Source: Saprospiraceae bacterium
GTDB taxonomy: Bacteria > Bacteroidota > Bacteroidia > Chitinophagales > Saprospiraceae
DNA: 64,000 nt
Assembly (NCBI GenBank): GCA_020628095.1
Contig: JAHDFP010000014.1
Span: 1-64,000, forward strand
Direction of reading: 5' to 3'
Of this stretch, positions 22,574 through 31,728 are shown piece after piece. Under the pieces are notes generated by a model, which saw only the letters and a program-made list of their open reading frames with translations, did not search any database and was not told the origin of the DNA. Each line of letters starts with the position of its first letter. The stretch's first letter is position 1. Position numbers and translations under genes: made by a program.

Positions 22574-24250
22574 ATGTCCGATAAGTTATCGCCGATCCAG
22601 CGGTTTACCCGACTGCTGAGTACCGAGAAGAAAGATATTACGCAGGTCTACATGTATGCCTTCTTTAATGGTATCGTCAATCTGTCACTCCCTCTCGGCA
22701 TACAAGCCATAGTCAATCTGATACAGGGCGGTCAGCTGACGACTTCGTGGTATGTGCTGGTCTCCTTAGTTATCGCGGGTATTGCCCTGACGGGTATACT
22801 CCAGTTACTACAGCTACGGATCGTGGAGAATCTATCTCAGAGGATATTCAGCAATGCGTCCTTTGAGTTTGCATTGCGCATCCCACGCATCAAGTACGAA
22901 GCCTTCCGCAACTATTATGGCCCAGATCTGGCTAATCGTTTTTTTGATACGCTGACGATACAGAAGGGTCTGCCTAAGATATTGATAGATTTTTCTCTGG
23001 GGATATTTCAGGTCATAGTGGGGCTGGTGGTACTGAGTCTGTATCATCCATTCTTTATCATATTTAGCGTGTTGCTTTTGATTATTGTGTATTTTATCAT
23101 TGCCTCGACGGGGCCTAAGGGATTGGACACGAGTATACAAGAGTCTACGCTCAAATATAAAATTGCCTTTTGGCTAGAAGAGATCGCGCGGAGCAAATTG
23201 TCATTTAAGCTCGCCAGCGATAACCGCCTGAGCTTATCGCGGACGGATATGCATGTGGACCAATATCTGGAGGCGCGCGAGAGCCACTTTGGGATAGTCA
23301 TTAGTCAGTCTATATACCTGATTATCTTTAAGGTGCTCGTGGCAGCGGGTTTGCTTATTACGGGGAGTTTTCTTGTATTCAGCGAGCAGATGAATATTGG
23401 TCAGTTTGTCGCTGCCGAGATTATTATCATCCTCATCATCGCCTCTGTAGAAAAAATTATCAAGACGATAGAGTCCATCTACGATGTGCTGACGGCCTTG
23501 GAGAAAATAGGTTTTGTATTTGATAAGCCAATGGATAAGCATGAGGGCATTGAGCTGCGTCAGTCAGATGAGCCATTCGCTATATCGGTGGAGAATCTCT
23601 CTTATAGATATGATAACGCGGCTAAGAGTACGCTGGATGATATATCCTTTGAGATACCGACGACGATGTCTACGATGATCGCAGGACCACCCAGCTCTGG
23701 CAAATCTACACTGCTCAAAATAATCTCTGGTATACTGGAACCATCAGATGGTATCGTCAAGTATAATGGCTTTCCACTGCGCTCACTTAACTTTGACAGG
23801 ATAAAAGAAGAGATGGGCTTCTGTATCAGTAATGGGGAGATTTTTCATGGGACCATCCTGGATAATATATCGTTACACAGAGAGAAGGCAACACCCGAAA
23901 ACATCAATCGCTCCATCAGTATAACGGGGCTATCCTCGTACTTGTCGCAGATGCCGCTGGGATTTAATACCATCATAGATCCCGAAGGCAAAAAAGTCCC
24001 GACTAACATACAGAACAGAATCCTTCTGGCACGTGCCATTGCCACTAATCCCAAGTTGCTCGTCCTAGAGGATCCACTGGATCATGTCAGTCAGCATGAG
24101 AAAAAATCTATTATCGCAGCGCTCACTGATTCTGATAATCGCTGGAAAGTTCTCGTCTCTTCTGTCGATGATATATGGCGGCTCTATGTAGACCATGTCA
24201 TCGAGGTCAATGATGGCAACTTATTATCTGACAAAAACGATAACAACTAA
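22574..24250 (+). CDS. ABC transporter, type I secretion-like, with degenerate ATPase motifs
   Basis: 558 aa. Residues 1-320 are an exporter-type transmembrane domain without a C39 peptidase. The nucleotide-binding domain has a good Walker A (GPPSSGKST, near 373). The Q-loop Gln is missing, the LSGGQ signature is replaced by 'VPTNIQNR', Walker B reads 'LLVLED' with D and E exchanged, and the H-loop His is Ser. It is thus probably a weak or non-canonical ATPase. Together with the HlyD-type adaptor and TolC-type genes downstream it would form a tripartite exporter. Confidence 0.85.
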   Translation: MSDKLSPIQRFTRLLSTEKKDITQVYMYAFFNGIVNLSLPLGIQAIVNLIQGGQLTTSWYVLVSLVIAGIALTGILQLLQLRIVENLSQRIFSNASFEFALRIPRIKYEAFRNYYGPDLANRFFDTLTIQKGLPKILIDFSLGIFQVIVGLVVLSLYHPFFIIFSVLLLIIVYFIIASTGPKGLDTSIQESTLKYKIAFWLEEIARSKLSFKLASDNRLSLSRTDMHVDQYLEARESHFGIVISQSIYLIIFKVLVAAGLLITGSFLVFSEQMNIGQFVAAEIIIILIIASVEKIIKTIESIYDVLTALEKIGFVFDKPMDKHEGIELRQSDEPFAISVENLSYRYDNAAKSTLDDISFEIPTTMSTMIAGPPSSGKSTLLKIISGILEPSDGIVKYNGFPLRSLNFDRIKEEMGFCISNGEIFHGTILDNISLHREKATPENINRSISITGLSSYLSQMPLGFNTIIDPEGKKVPTNIQNRILLARAIATNPKLLVLEDPLDHVSQHEKKSIIAALTDSDNRWKVLVSSVDDIWRLYVDHVIEVNDGNLLSDKNDNN

Positions 24251-24257
24251 ATTAGCC

Positions 24258-25628
24258 ATGCTCAACATCAGTCCGATATCTGTATCACCACTTATAGACA
24301 AGGAAGATTATCAGTCCTATAAAAGTCTGGCTCAGCGCAAGCACTCTAAAAAGTTCTTGCGGATACTCATATTTTTATTCGTTCTGTTTATAGCGTGTAT
24401 GTTCTTACCATGGACGCAGAACATCAGGAGCAACGGCCGCGTCACCACGCTCAATCCCTATGACAAACCCCAAAACATACAGTCCCTGATAGAGGGTCGC
24501 ATAGAGACGTGGCATGTCAAAGAAGGTGACCTGGTCATGGTCGGCGATACCATCCTCACACTGACAGAATCTAAGAGTGAGTACCTCGACCCAGAGCTAT
24601 TATCTAATACCAAAGAACAGCAAAATGCCAAGCTCAATTCTGCCAAAGCCTACGCCAGCAAAATAGAACAACTCAACAAGCAACTCACCGCACTCGATGA
24701 CCTACAGTCTTCTAAGCTGGACCAATTGCAAATCAAAAAAGAACAAGTTGCCCTAGAGATAGAGTCACTACGACAAGAGATCATCGCGGCGCAGACCTAT
24801 GCCGATAACGCTAAGAACCAATTAGACAGAATGGAGCTGATGTATAATAAGGGTATAAAATCTCTTACCGATCTGGAGGCCAAAAAATTATCTTATAGAG
24901 AGTCACAGGCCAAACTACTTTCTGCACAAAACAAACTCGGCAAACTACAAAACGAACTTGTCAGTCTCGATCAGGAAATAAAAGTCACCATCTCTGATTA
25001 CCAGCAGAAAACCGCCAAAACAAAATCAGAGATACGTAGCGCCGACTCTTACAGATATAGTCTACTCGGAGAGTCTAATAAGCTACAATCCAAATACAAT
25101 CAAATCTCACAAAGACAAAACGCCTACGTCATCACCTCACCCATCAATGGACGCATCACCAAGGTGCTAAAAAATGGCATCGGTGAATATATCAAGTCGC
25201 AGGATAATGTGGCGACCATCGTCCCCGACGATTATCAGAAAGCCGTCGAGCTATACATAGCACCCAATGATATGCCTCTGATCAAAGAAGGGAAGTCTGT
25301 CCGCATACAGTTCGATGGATGGCCGGCGATTGTATTTAGTGGGTGGCCTGACAACTCATTTGGGACTTTTGGTGGGGAGGTGTATGCGATAGATAATGAC
25401 ATCAGCGATAACGGCAAGTACCGTATCATCGTCATAGAAGAGGACCCACAAAAGCCATGGCCTGACCTCATCAGAATAGGATCTGGCGCACGTGGTCTCT
25501 TATTACTCAGTGATGTCAAAATATATTACGAAATATGGCGCAAGCTCAATGGTTTTCCGCCAGACTTTTATAACCCCGAGGACTCAAAGAAGATCAAGAA
25601 AAAAGTACCACTCAAAAAAGTGAAGTAA
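24258..25628 (+). CDS. HlyD-family membrane-fusion (adaptor) protein
   Basis: I place the start at ATG 24258 (MLNISPISVSPLIDKEDYQSYK), 7 bp after the ABC gene; the open frame reaches 24195 inside it. 456 aa with a single N-terminal membrane helix (ILIFLFVLFIACMFL, near residue 40), a lipoyl-like half motif 'IEGRIETWHVKEGDLVMVGD', a long coiled-coil hairpin (about 110-280), and the second lipoyl half 'ITSPINGRITKV'. It bridges the inner-membrane ABC and the outer-membrane channel. Confidence 0.88.
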   Translation: MLNISPISVSPLIDKEDYQSYKSLAQRKHSKKFLRILIFLFVLFIACMFLPWTQNIRSNGRVTTLNPYDKPQNIQSLIEGRIETWHVKEGDLVMVGDTILTLTESKSEYLDPELLSNTKEQQNAKLNSAKAYASKIEQLNKQLTALDDLQSSKLDQLQIKKEQVALEIESLRQEIIAAQTYADNAKNQLDRMELMYNKGIKSLTDLEAKKLSYRESQAKLLSAQNKLGKLQNELVSLDQEIKVTISDYQQKTAKTKSEIRSADSYRYSLLGESNKLQSKYNQISQRQNAYVITSPINGRITKVLKNGIGEYIKSQDNVATIVPDDYQKAVELYIAPNDMPLIKEGKSVRIQFDGWPAIVFSGWPDNSFGTFGGEVYAIDNDISDNGKYRIIVIEEDPQKPWPDLIRIGSGARGLLLLSDVKIYYEIWRKLNGFPPDFYNPEDSKKIKKKVPLKKVK

Positions 25629-26012
25629 ATGAAATTTTTTAGCAGAAAACTTATCAAGCCAGGCGACCTCAATGCGCGGAATACCTTATTCGGTGGATCG
25701 CTGCTGAAGTCGATAGATGAAGAAGCCAGTATCTATGCCATGACCAAATTAGATACTAAGAATGTCGTCACTAAGTTTATCTCCGAGATAGATTTTGTCA
25801 GTTCTGCTAAGCAGGGTGATGTCATAGAGATAGGGTTAGCTTTTGACTCTGTCGGTCGGACGAGTATTACCTTCTCGTGCATCGTCCGCAATGTGTTTAC
25901 TAAGAAGGTGATACTGTCTATCGACAAGATGGTTTTTGTCAAAATAGATGATGACGAAAAGCCAACGCCTCATGGTAAGACCATAGATAACCTATCGCTG
26001 GTAGAAAGCTAA
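25629..26012 (+). CDS. Acyl-CoA thioesterase-like hotdog protein
   Basis: 127 aa. The hotdog signature of the YciA/BFIT family is visible ('NARNTLFGGSLLKSIDEEAS', 'ISEIDFVSSAKQGDVIEIG', 'SVGRTSITF'). It hydrolyses or binds acyl-CoA thioesters in the family. It starts directly after the adaptor stop and is 9 bp before the TolC-type gene, so it is locked in the exporter operon. This may hint at a lipid or acyl cargo, which is speculative. Confidence 0.85.
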   Translation: MKFFSRKLIKPGDLNARNTLFGGSLLKSIDEEASIYAMTKLDTKNVVTKFISEIDFVSSAKQGDVIEIGLAFDSVGRTSITFSCIVRNVFTKKVILSIDKMVFVKIDDDEKPTPHGKTIDNLSLVES

Positions 26013-26021
26013 CGCATCGGG

Positions 26022-27413
26022 ATGAGTCGTCTTATCTTCATATCAGCCTTCTTCTTTTCTTTTCTGCATAGTGGAAAGACCGATGGTGCAGATACTCTGG
26101 ATATAGTATCATATCTGGACCTGGTCCTAACTCATCATCCTTTGATACAGAAAGCCCAGCTCTACGATGACATCAGAGACGCCTACTTTCTCAAATCCAA
26201 AGGCGCACTCGATCCTAAGGTTATGTCAGATTATACGCGCAAGTACTTTGATGAAACTGATTATTTTACCATCTGGCAGACAGAGGCTAAGATACCGACA
26301 CGATGGCCTGTGGACTTTTCTATAGGTATGGAACGCAATGACGGAACCTACCTCAATCAAGAAAACACTGTCCCCTCTAACGGATTAATATACGGCAGTA
26401 TCAATCTAAGTCTACTCAGAGGATTGATCTATGATGAGCAGCGATACCATATCCAGATGGCTGAGCTTAATGGTCTCAAAAGTGAAATAGAAAAAGAACT
26501 CCTTGTACGAGAAATCTTACATCAGGCACTATTGACCTATATAGAGTGGACGCAGCGCGATAACGATTATAATACTAACCAAGACTACTATGCTTTAGTC
26601 CAAATCAGACACCAAAAAGTCACGGAGCTATATGATAACGGTGACATACCCGCCATAGATACCATAGAGTCGCGACTTAATCTTAACTCGGCCAACAAAT
26701 TGCTCCTTAAGGCCAACGACCAGCTCATCAAGTCCCTCCAGAAGGTCAGCTTATTCGTATGGGATAACGAGGGCAACCCTATGCAACTCAACCAAAACAT
26801 TACCCCTATGACTATAGAGGCTTTAGTCGCTGAAGTAGAAGAATTATCGACCGTCATAAACCCCAGACTACAGGATGATCCCCTCATCAGAAAAATAGAC
26901 AACCAAACCCAATCACTGGAGCTAAACTACAAACTGGAAAAAGAAAATCTCAAACCTCAATTAGACCTGAAATACAATGCCCTTATCAATCTCGGTAAGG
27001 ATGCATGGAATCCGTCTATCAGTATCAATGATTACAAATATGGCATCTCATTCCTGTATCCGATACTCAATAGAAAAACCAAGGGCGAATTGCGCCTGCA
27101 AGAATCGTTCATAGCTCAAAACGATTATGACAAAAAACAATATCTCGGTAAGCTATCCGCCACCTACCAGAGCCTCCTCCTCAGAAAAACGATTAACCAA
27201 GAGCAACTCCTCATTGCTCAAGAAAAACTATCTAACAGCACCTTGCTCTACCAAGCTGAAGAAATAAAATTTGACCTTGGCGAATCTTCCATCTTCTTAC
27301 TTAACCAGCGCGAACGTAAACTGCTCGAGTCCCGTCTAGAACTAATCAAAAATTATTCTGACCTGTCTAAGGTGTTAGCTGAATTGTATTATATCAGGCT
27401 GGGGCAATTGTGA
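26022..27413 (+). CDS. TolC-family outer-membrane efflux protein
   Basis: 463 aa with signal peptide (MSRLIFISAFFFSFLHSG) and the two-repeat TolC pattern: long helices alternating with strands, 'VSYLDLVLTHHPLIQKAQ' at the start of repeat 1 and a second repeat around 290-460 ending 'KVLAELYYIRLGQL'. Last gene of the exporter operon. Confidence 0.85.
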   Translation: MSRLIFISAFFFSFLHSGKTDGADTLDIVSYLDLVLTHHPLIQKAQLYDDIRDAYFLKSKGALDPKVMSDYTRKYFDETDYFTIWQTEAKIPTRWPVDFSIGMERNDGTYLNQENTVPSNGLIYGSINLSLLRGLIYDEQRYHIQMAELNGLKSEIEKELLVREILHQALLTYIEWTQRDNDYNTNQDYYALVQIRHQKVTELYDNGDIPAIDTIESRLNLNSANKLLLKANDQLIKSLQKVSLFVWDNEGNPMQLNQNITPMTIEALVAEVEELSTVINPRLQDDPLIRKIDNQTQSLELNYKLEKENLKPQLDLKYNALINLGKDAWNPSISINDYKYGISFLYPILNRKTKGELRLQESFIAQNDYDKKQYLGKLSATYQSLLLRKTINQEQLLIAQEKLSNSTLLYQAEEIKFDLGESSIFLLNQRERKLLESRLELIKNYSDLSKVLAELYYIRLGQL

Positions 27414-27730
27414 TACTACAATTTATCTTTTATCTTAGTGTGTATGGTCTTTTTTTGAAAACTGACGTCATGTGATGTCAACTCACAAATAAGTAATAAG
27501 TATTATGAAGTCATTATGTTTTCTTCTATTAGTTTCATAGCCAAATAAAATGATAATAACTTCACGATAAGAGGAGTTGCGCTACCGGAGCAAATGGACA
27601 CCTCCGCGAAACGAAATCTCAAAAAATATTATCCCTTTTTATAAAAGCCTTGTAATCTATTATTTTTAGAAGTTTACAAAATCGAGCGGTGATATATATA
27701 ATTCGCAAATAGTAAATAAATGCAAATCAA
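27414..27730. other. Gene-free stretch
   Basis: No gene seen. It contains two near-identical palindromic octamers, TGACGTCA (27473-27480) and TGATGTCA (27483-27490), which could be a regulatory site. AT-rich toward the right end. Confidence 0.4.
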
Positions 27731-28402
27731 ATGACTTCACTTTATATTTTGGCATTTGCTGCACTTGGAGTTTTGTATGCTGCGTATACTAGGCATAGAA
27801 TAGAATCCAATAGACTAAAGTCATTGCAAAAAAGACTCGAAATACAAAATCCAACTATAGAGTATGACTACAATAGATTCAATACAAAAGACGAACGCGA
27901 AACAACAATTATAATCCAGGAGGATAACACGACACTGATAACGGATATACAAAATATAAGCATTGCCGAAGAAACTCTAGTCGCAAAGATATCTTCGCAA
28001 TACAAAGAAATACCAATAAAACTTGATGTGGTAATTCGACCATTTGAAAAAAATCTATTTGATATTGAGGGATATAAAAACTTCCATCAAGAGGGTCTAT
28101 TAATTATCTGGTCATACGGTGCTCAGACGAAATTACCCATAGAGCAAATGGAAGAACTAATTTTTCTTAAGGACAAAATTCCAATGGACCCGGGTGGGGT
28201 ATACTTAAAACTTGACTCTTTTAAAGTGGACAAGGAAGAAAGTTCTATTATACTTAGTGGTTCTTTTGAAGATAACCAAGAGTTTAACTTATCTATCTAT
28301 TATAGCTCTTATAGATTGAAATTTAGTGCATCGACTAAATCAATTTCTAATTTGAGTAACTTTAAAAATTTTGAAGAGCTGAATGAAAATGAACAACAGT
28401 AG
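27731..28402 (+). CDS. Hypothetical membrane-anchored protein, 223 aa
   Basis: Unrecognised. Residues 2-18 (SLYILAFAALGVLYAAY) form a membrane anchor; the remaining ~200 residues are charged alpha/beta sequence with several predicted strands. It belongs to an AT-rich block with the next gene. Confidence 0.6.
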   Translation: MTSLYILAFAALGVLYAAYTRHRIESNRLKSLQKRLEIQNPTIEYDYNRFNTKDERETTIIIQEDNTTLITDIQNISIAEETLVAKISSQYKEIPIKLDVVIRPFEKNLFDIEGYKNFHQEGLLIIWSYGAQTKLPIEQMEELIFLKDKIPMDPGGVYLKLDSFKVDKEESSIILSGSFEDNQEFNLSIYYSSYRLKFSASTKSISNLSNFKNFEELNENEQQ

Positions 28403-28471
28403 CATGGCATATCTCGTGTAGTTCCACTACAGCCAAACCTTACTTTATTATTAGTAAAAAAAATATCAATT

Positions 28472-29023
28472 ATGGAAAACCTTCAATCCGAATTAAGAGA
28501 ACATTTAGATAGAGATGAAAGTCTGTTATGGACGGGTAAGCCTAAAGCTGGAATAGTATTCAGATCAGAAGATATCTTTTTGATTCCTTTTAGTATTGTA
28601 TGGTGTGGATTCGCAATATCTTGGCTAGTGATAGCTGCGCAAGCAGATGTATTCTTTGCCTTGTTCGGCGTGCCTTTTGTTATCGTTGGACTAATTTTCG
28701 CCTGCGGCAGATTTATTATTGACCCTAAGCATAGAGAAAATACGACTTATGGAATAACCGAAAATCGCATATTGATAAAATCTGGCGTTTTTTCCATAAA
28801 CATAAAATCACTCAACATTAGGACACTAAGTGATATAGAATTAAGTGAAAAGCCTAATGGGACTGGAACAATTTCAATAGGACCCAAAAATCCATTTATG
28901 TTCTGGGGAAGTGGAATAAGTTGGTGGCCAGGAATGAAAATGAACCCTCAGTTACAATTAATTCCTAATGCAAGGAAAGTATATAATAAGATAATCGAGA
29001 TTCAAAATCAAAGGACCAATTAG
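28472..29023 (+). CDS. Membrane protein with bacterial PH-like domain
   Basis: 183 aa. Two adjacent membrane helices (about 38-58 and 62-82) are followed by a bacterial pleckstrin-homology-like segment with 'TTYGITENRILIKSGVFSINIKSLNIRTL', the pattern seen in bPH2/DUF304-type proteins. Function unknown. Confidence 0.65.
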   Translation: MENLQSELREHLDRDESLLWTGKPKAGIVFRSEDIFLIPFSIVWCGFAISWLVIAAQADVFFALFGVPFVIVGLIFACGRFIIDPKHRENTTYGITENRILIKSGVFSINIKSLNIRTLSDIELSEKPNGTGTISIGPKNPFMFWGSGISWWPGMKMNPQLQLIPNARKVYNKIIEIQNQRTN

Positions 29024-29090
29024 AACCAAAAAACAACAAACCAATTTCACCCTATTTCGATTTACCAATTAACCCCATAAAGACTATAAT

Positions 29091-29867
29091 ATGATTAAAT
29101 TTTTTAGAAAAATCAGAAAGCAATTCCTGACTGAAAACAAATTTACTAAGTATCTGCTCTATGCTATCGGAGAAATTGTTCTCGTCGTCATTGGTATCCT
29201 CATTGCGCTACAAATTAATAATGCCAATGAACTAAAAAAGACGAGGAAAAAGGAGGTTCAGTATTTGTCAAATATATCTAAGGACCTACAGCTTAATATA
29301 GCCGAACTGGACAGATACATCGCTAAGCGTGAAACTCAGATATTGTCTGCCAACTCTATTCTTAACCATTACGAAGGAGAGCCGATAACGGATTATGTGC
29401 AGTTCAATAATAACACAATAAATATTTATACCTGGCGCAAATTTTTTCAGAATAATAACACATTTCAGGAATTGGTCAATTCTGGAAATTTGTCACTTAT
29501 CTCTAATCAGGAAATCAAAAATGTGTTGCTGGAGCTAGAGAAGGTATACAAAGTCACCAAGGATGAAGAGGAACACTTCCGTTTTGACTCAGAAGAACTT
29601 TTGTATAAACCTTACTTTGAGAAAATTGATTGCTACCCACTGGTCGAGAATTTTAAGTATCAAATTTCTCAAGGGCAAATCGGAAAGAATATCCCAATCT
29701 CCAAAATAGAGATCAACAAAATGCTTAAGGACCTAACTCAGAAAAATGGCTTTGTGATGGCGGCTTTTGAGTTTGATGCGCTCAGGACACAGTTTCAAAA
29801 CATGAAAAATATATGTAATGACGCCATCTCACTAATAGATGAGGAGATCAATAGTGATGACGCATGA
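29091..29867 (+). CDS. DUF6090-type membrane protein
   Basis: 258 aa. The N-terminal pattern 'FTKYLLYAIGEIVLVVIGILIALQINNANE' (split here by description: a short basic start and one membrane helix at about 20-45) is the hallmark of a Bacteroidota family known as DUF6090. A helical periplasmic domain follows. Function unknown. Confidence 0.75.
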   Translation: MIKFFRKIRKQFLTENKFTKYLLYAIGEIVLVVIGILIALQINNANELKKTRKKEVQYLSNISKDLQLNIAELDRYIAKRETQILSANSILNHYEGEPITDYVQFNNNTINIYTWRKFFQNNNTFQELVNSGNLSLISNQEIKNVLLELEKVYKVTKDEEEHFRFDSEELLYKPYFEKIDCYPLVENFKYQISQGQIGKNIPISKIEINKMLKDLTQKNGFVMAAFEFDALRTQFQNMKNICNDAISLIDEEINSDDA

Positions 29868-29969
29868 TTCAGGCAAAAATCAAATTTTGGTAAGGCTCTG
29901 CGCTGTGTAGCCTTAGCCATCCAAAAACATTAGACATGGCTCGACTTGATTCTAATATGACGCGTACGT

Positions 29970-30052
29970 TTTTATTCTTGACCTTGTGGAGAGGTTTTCT
30001 GATGTGAATTTCCACTGACTTAAGATTTTCCACAAGCTCAAGATGAAAAAAG
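29970..30052 (-). repeat. Dispersed repeat, copy 3 (inverted)
   Basis: Reverse-strand relative of the repeat at 17166 and 53885: shares CTTGACCTTGTGGAGAGG, CTTAAGATTTTC and ACAAGCTCAAGATGAAAAAA. It sits between convergent genes. Confidence 0.7.
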
Positions 30053-30056
30053 AATG

Positions 30057-31415
30057 CTACTGGCAACCTATATCTTCCTTGGACTCATAATCCGCATTGG
30101 GGAAGCAACTGCCTGAAGGAAGGTCTGCAGGGACGTAGCGTTCCAGATTAGAGTCATAGAGAGATAGAAGTATAAAAGCCTCGAGATTATCCAGTTCTTC
30201 GGCATTAAGATCTAAGGGGACAAATTCGTCAGAAAGGTGAGATCTCGGGACACGTGGATTTTCTGGATCAGCGAAGTTTTTATACTCTATGACCTCTCGC
30301 ACACTACTGAAAGAACTGCCATGACCTAAAAAGTCTACCCCATAAAGATTATATAACTGTGGTGTCTTAAACTTGTAATCATCCTCTGTATTACCTGTGA
30401 ATCCACCTCGTCCTTTGATAACATTATCATTGACACCCATAGCCAATACGTCAGATCGCATATCTATATCATGCATACCAAGAGCATGGAAGGTCATACT
30501 ATTGAGTGCTGGTCCTGTATGACAGCTCACGCAGCCTGCGCGTCCAAAAAACAAGATCGCCCCCTGCATCTCCTGCTCTGATAAGAAGCCACTGCCTCTG
30601 AGCCATTTTTGGAAAGGTGCCTGGTTACTTACGATAGATCGCTCATAAGCGGCGATGGCGAGTCCGGCCATCTCGTTAGTATATCGACGCTCTTTAGGTA
30701 TATCATGGAAGACTAGGTCAAAATAGTCCATGTAGCCCAGCTCTGTGAGTACTTCTTCGTTGACCTGTAGACGATGTACGCCCAGCCCTGCGATGGCCTG
30801 TGTCTCTACGCCTTCGTAACCGAGTTTGTTTATAGCTATCGGGGTGTTGTCGGCCCACTTATCTTCTGTACCTATATTGACCGCTGTGGCGCCAAACTGT
30901 CCATTCCATAACATGTTAGTCTGATAGGCCGCATTGAGCACCGATGGTGATCTGATCGGCTGTACATCTATACTGTCCGGATCATAGTCGGCATCTATTC
31001 GCCTCCCTTCTCCATGCATCCCAAATCCCAATCCGCCTTCGCCGATACCCTGCGCGATGCCAGCTTGGAAAGAAGCACCTGCCTGATGACATGAGGCGCA
31101 AGAGTAGGTCTTGATACCTTTCTGCTGCTTGTTGGTCACGCCGATGCCCGTCTCATGGAATAACATCTGTCCTAGTACTATTTTGTTTTTAGTGAGTGGA
31201 TTATTGGGGTCTTGTGGGATGGCAGCGTATCTCGACTCGTCAGGTAACATGAAATAATCCGTGGACCCTGTCTCGGAGGCTTCGCGCAAAAGCTCGCGCA
31301 ACTCTATATCCGCATTGAAACTGGTGTCAAATCCATCACCATCAGAATTACAAGAAAACAACGTCACGAGTACCAGTAGCATGGTAGCGTGGAGACCTTT
31401 AGTAGTGTAAGACAT
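30057..31415 (-). CDS. Di-heme cytochrome c peroxidase (CcP/MauG family)
   Basis: 452 aa. Lipoprotein-type leader (LVLVTLFSC). Two c-type heme motifs are visible, 'CASCH' near residue 106 and 'CVSCH' near 294, with CcP-family context 'NKIVLGQMLFHETGIG' and 'RSPSVLNAAY'. It reduces peroxide in the periplasm or acts as a MauG-like oxidase. Monocistronic. Confidence 0.9.
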   Translation of the reverse strand: MSYTTKGLHATMLLVLVTLFSCNSDGDGFDTSFNADIELRELLREASETGSTDYFMLPDESRYAAIPQDPNNPLTKNKIVLGQMLFHETGIGVTNKQQKGIKTYSCASCHQAGASFQAGIAQGIGEGGLGFGMHGEGRRIDADYDPDSIDVQPIRSPSVLNAAYQTNMLWNGQFGATAVNIGTEDKWADNTPIAINKLGYEGVETQAIAGLGVHRLQVNEEVLTELGYMDYFDLVFHDIPKERRYTNEMAGLAIAAYERSIVSNQAPFQKWLRGSGFLSEQEMQGAILFFGRAGCVSCHTGPALNSMTFHALGMHDIDMRSDVLAMGVNDNVIKGRGGFTGNTEDDYKFKTPQLYNLYGVDFLGHGSSFSSVREVIEYKNFADPENPRVPRSHLSDEFVPLDLNAEELDNLEAFILLSLYDSNLERYVPADLPSGSCFPNADYESKEDIGCQ

Positions 31416-31728
31416 CTGTAAAATTTGTTGAATAAAATGTCTGCCAAAAACATTTGCGCTAAATTAATAAAATTACCTTATATGCTGATAATAAACGGAT
31501 TACACATATCAGTAATATTTAATATTTAACATTTTTGGTCATAAGGAGATAGGAAAACGGCTTATTATACTATAGATAGTTTAAATAGATAACGATGAGC
31601 ACAACGGATATGTCGTCATATAAAGCCGTTAATAATGGTGCCTTAACACTCTATAAGAAGAATCAATCGAGTACTAAATCTTAAGGGTGGATTATACATG
31701 ATGATTTATTTACATTTGTCATTGTCGG
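31416..31728. other. Gene-free stretch between divergent genes
   Basis: AT-rich, no ORF, RNA or clear repeat recognised. It should contain the promoters of the cytochrome peroxidase and the exonuclease genes. Confidence 0.4.
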
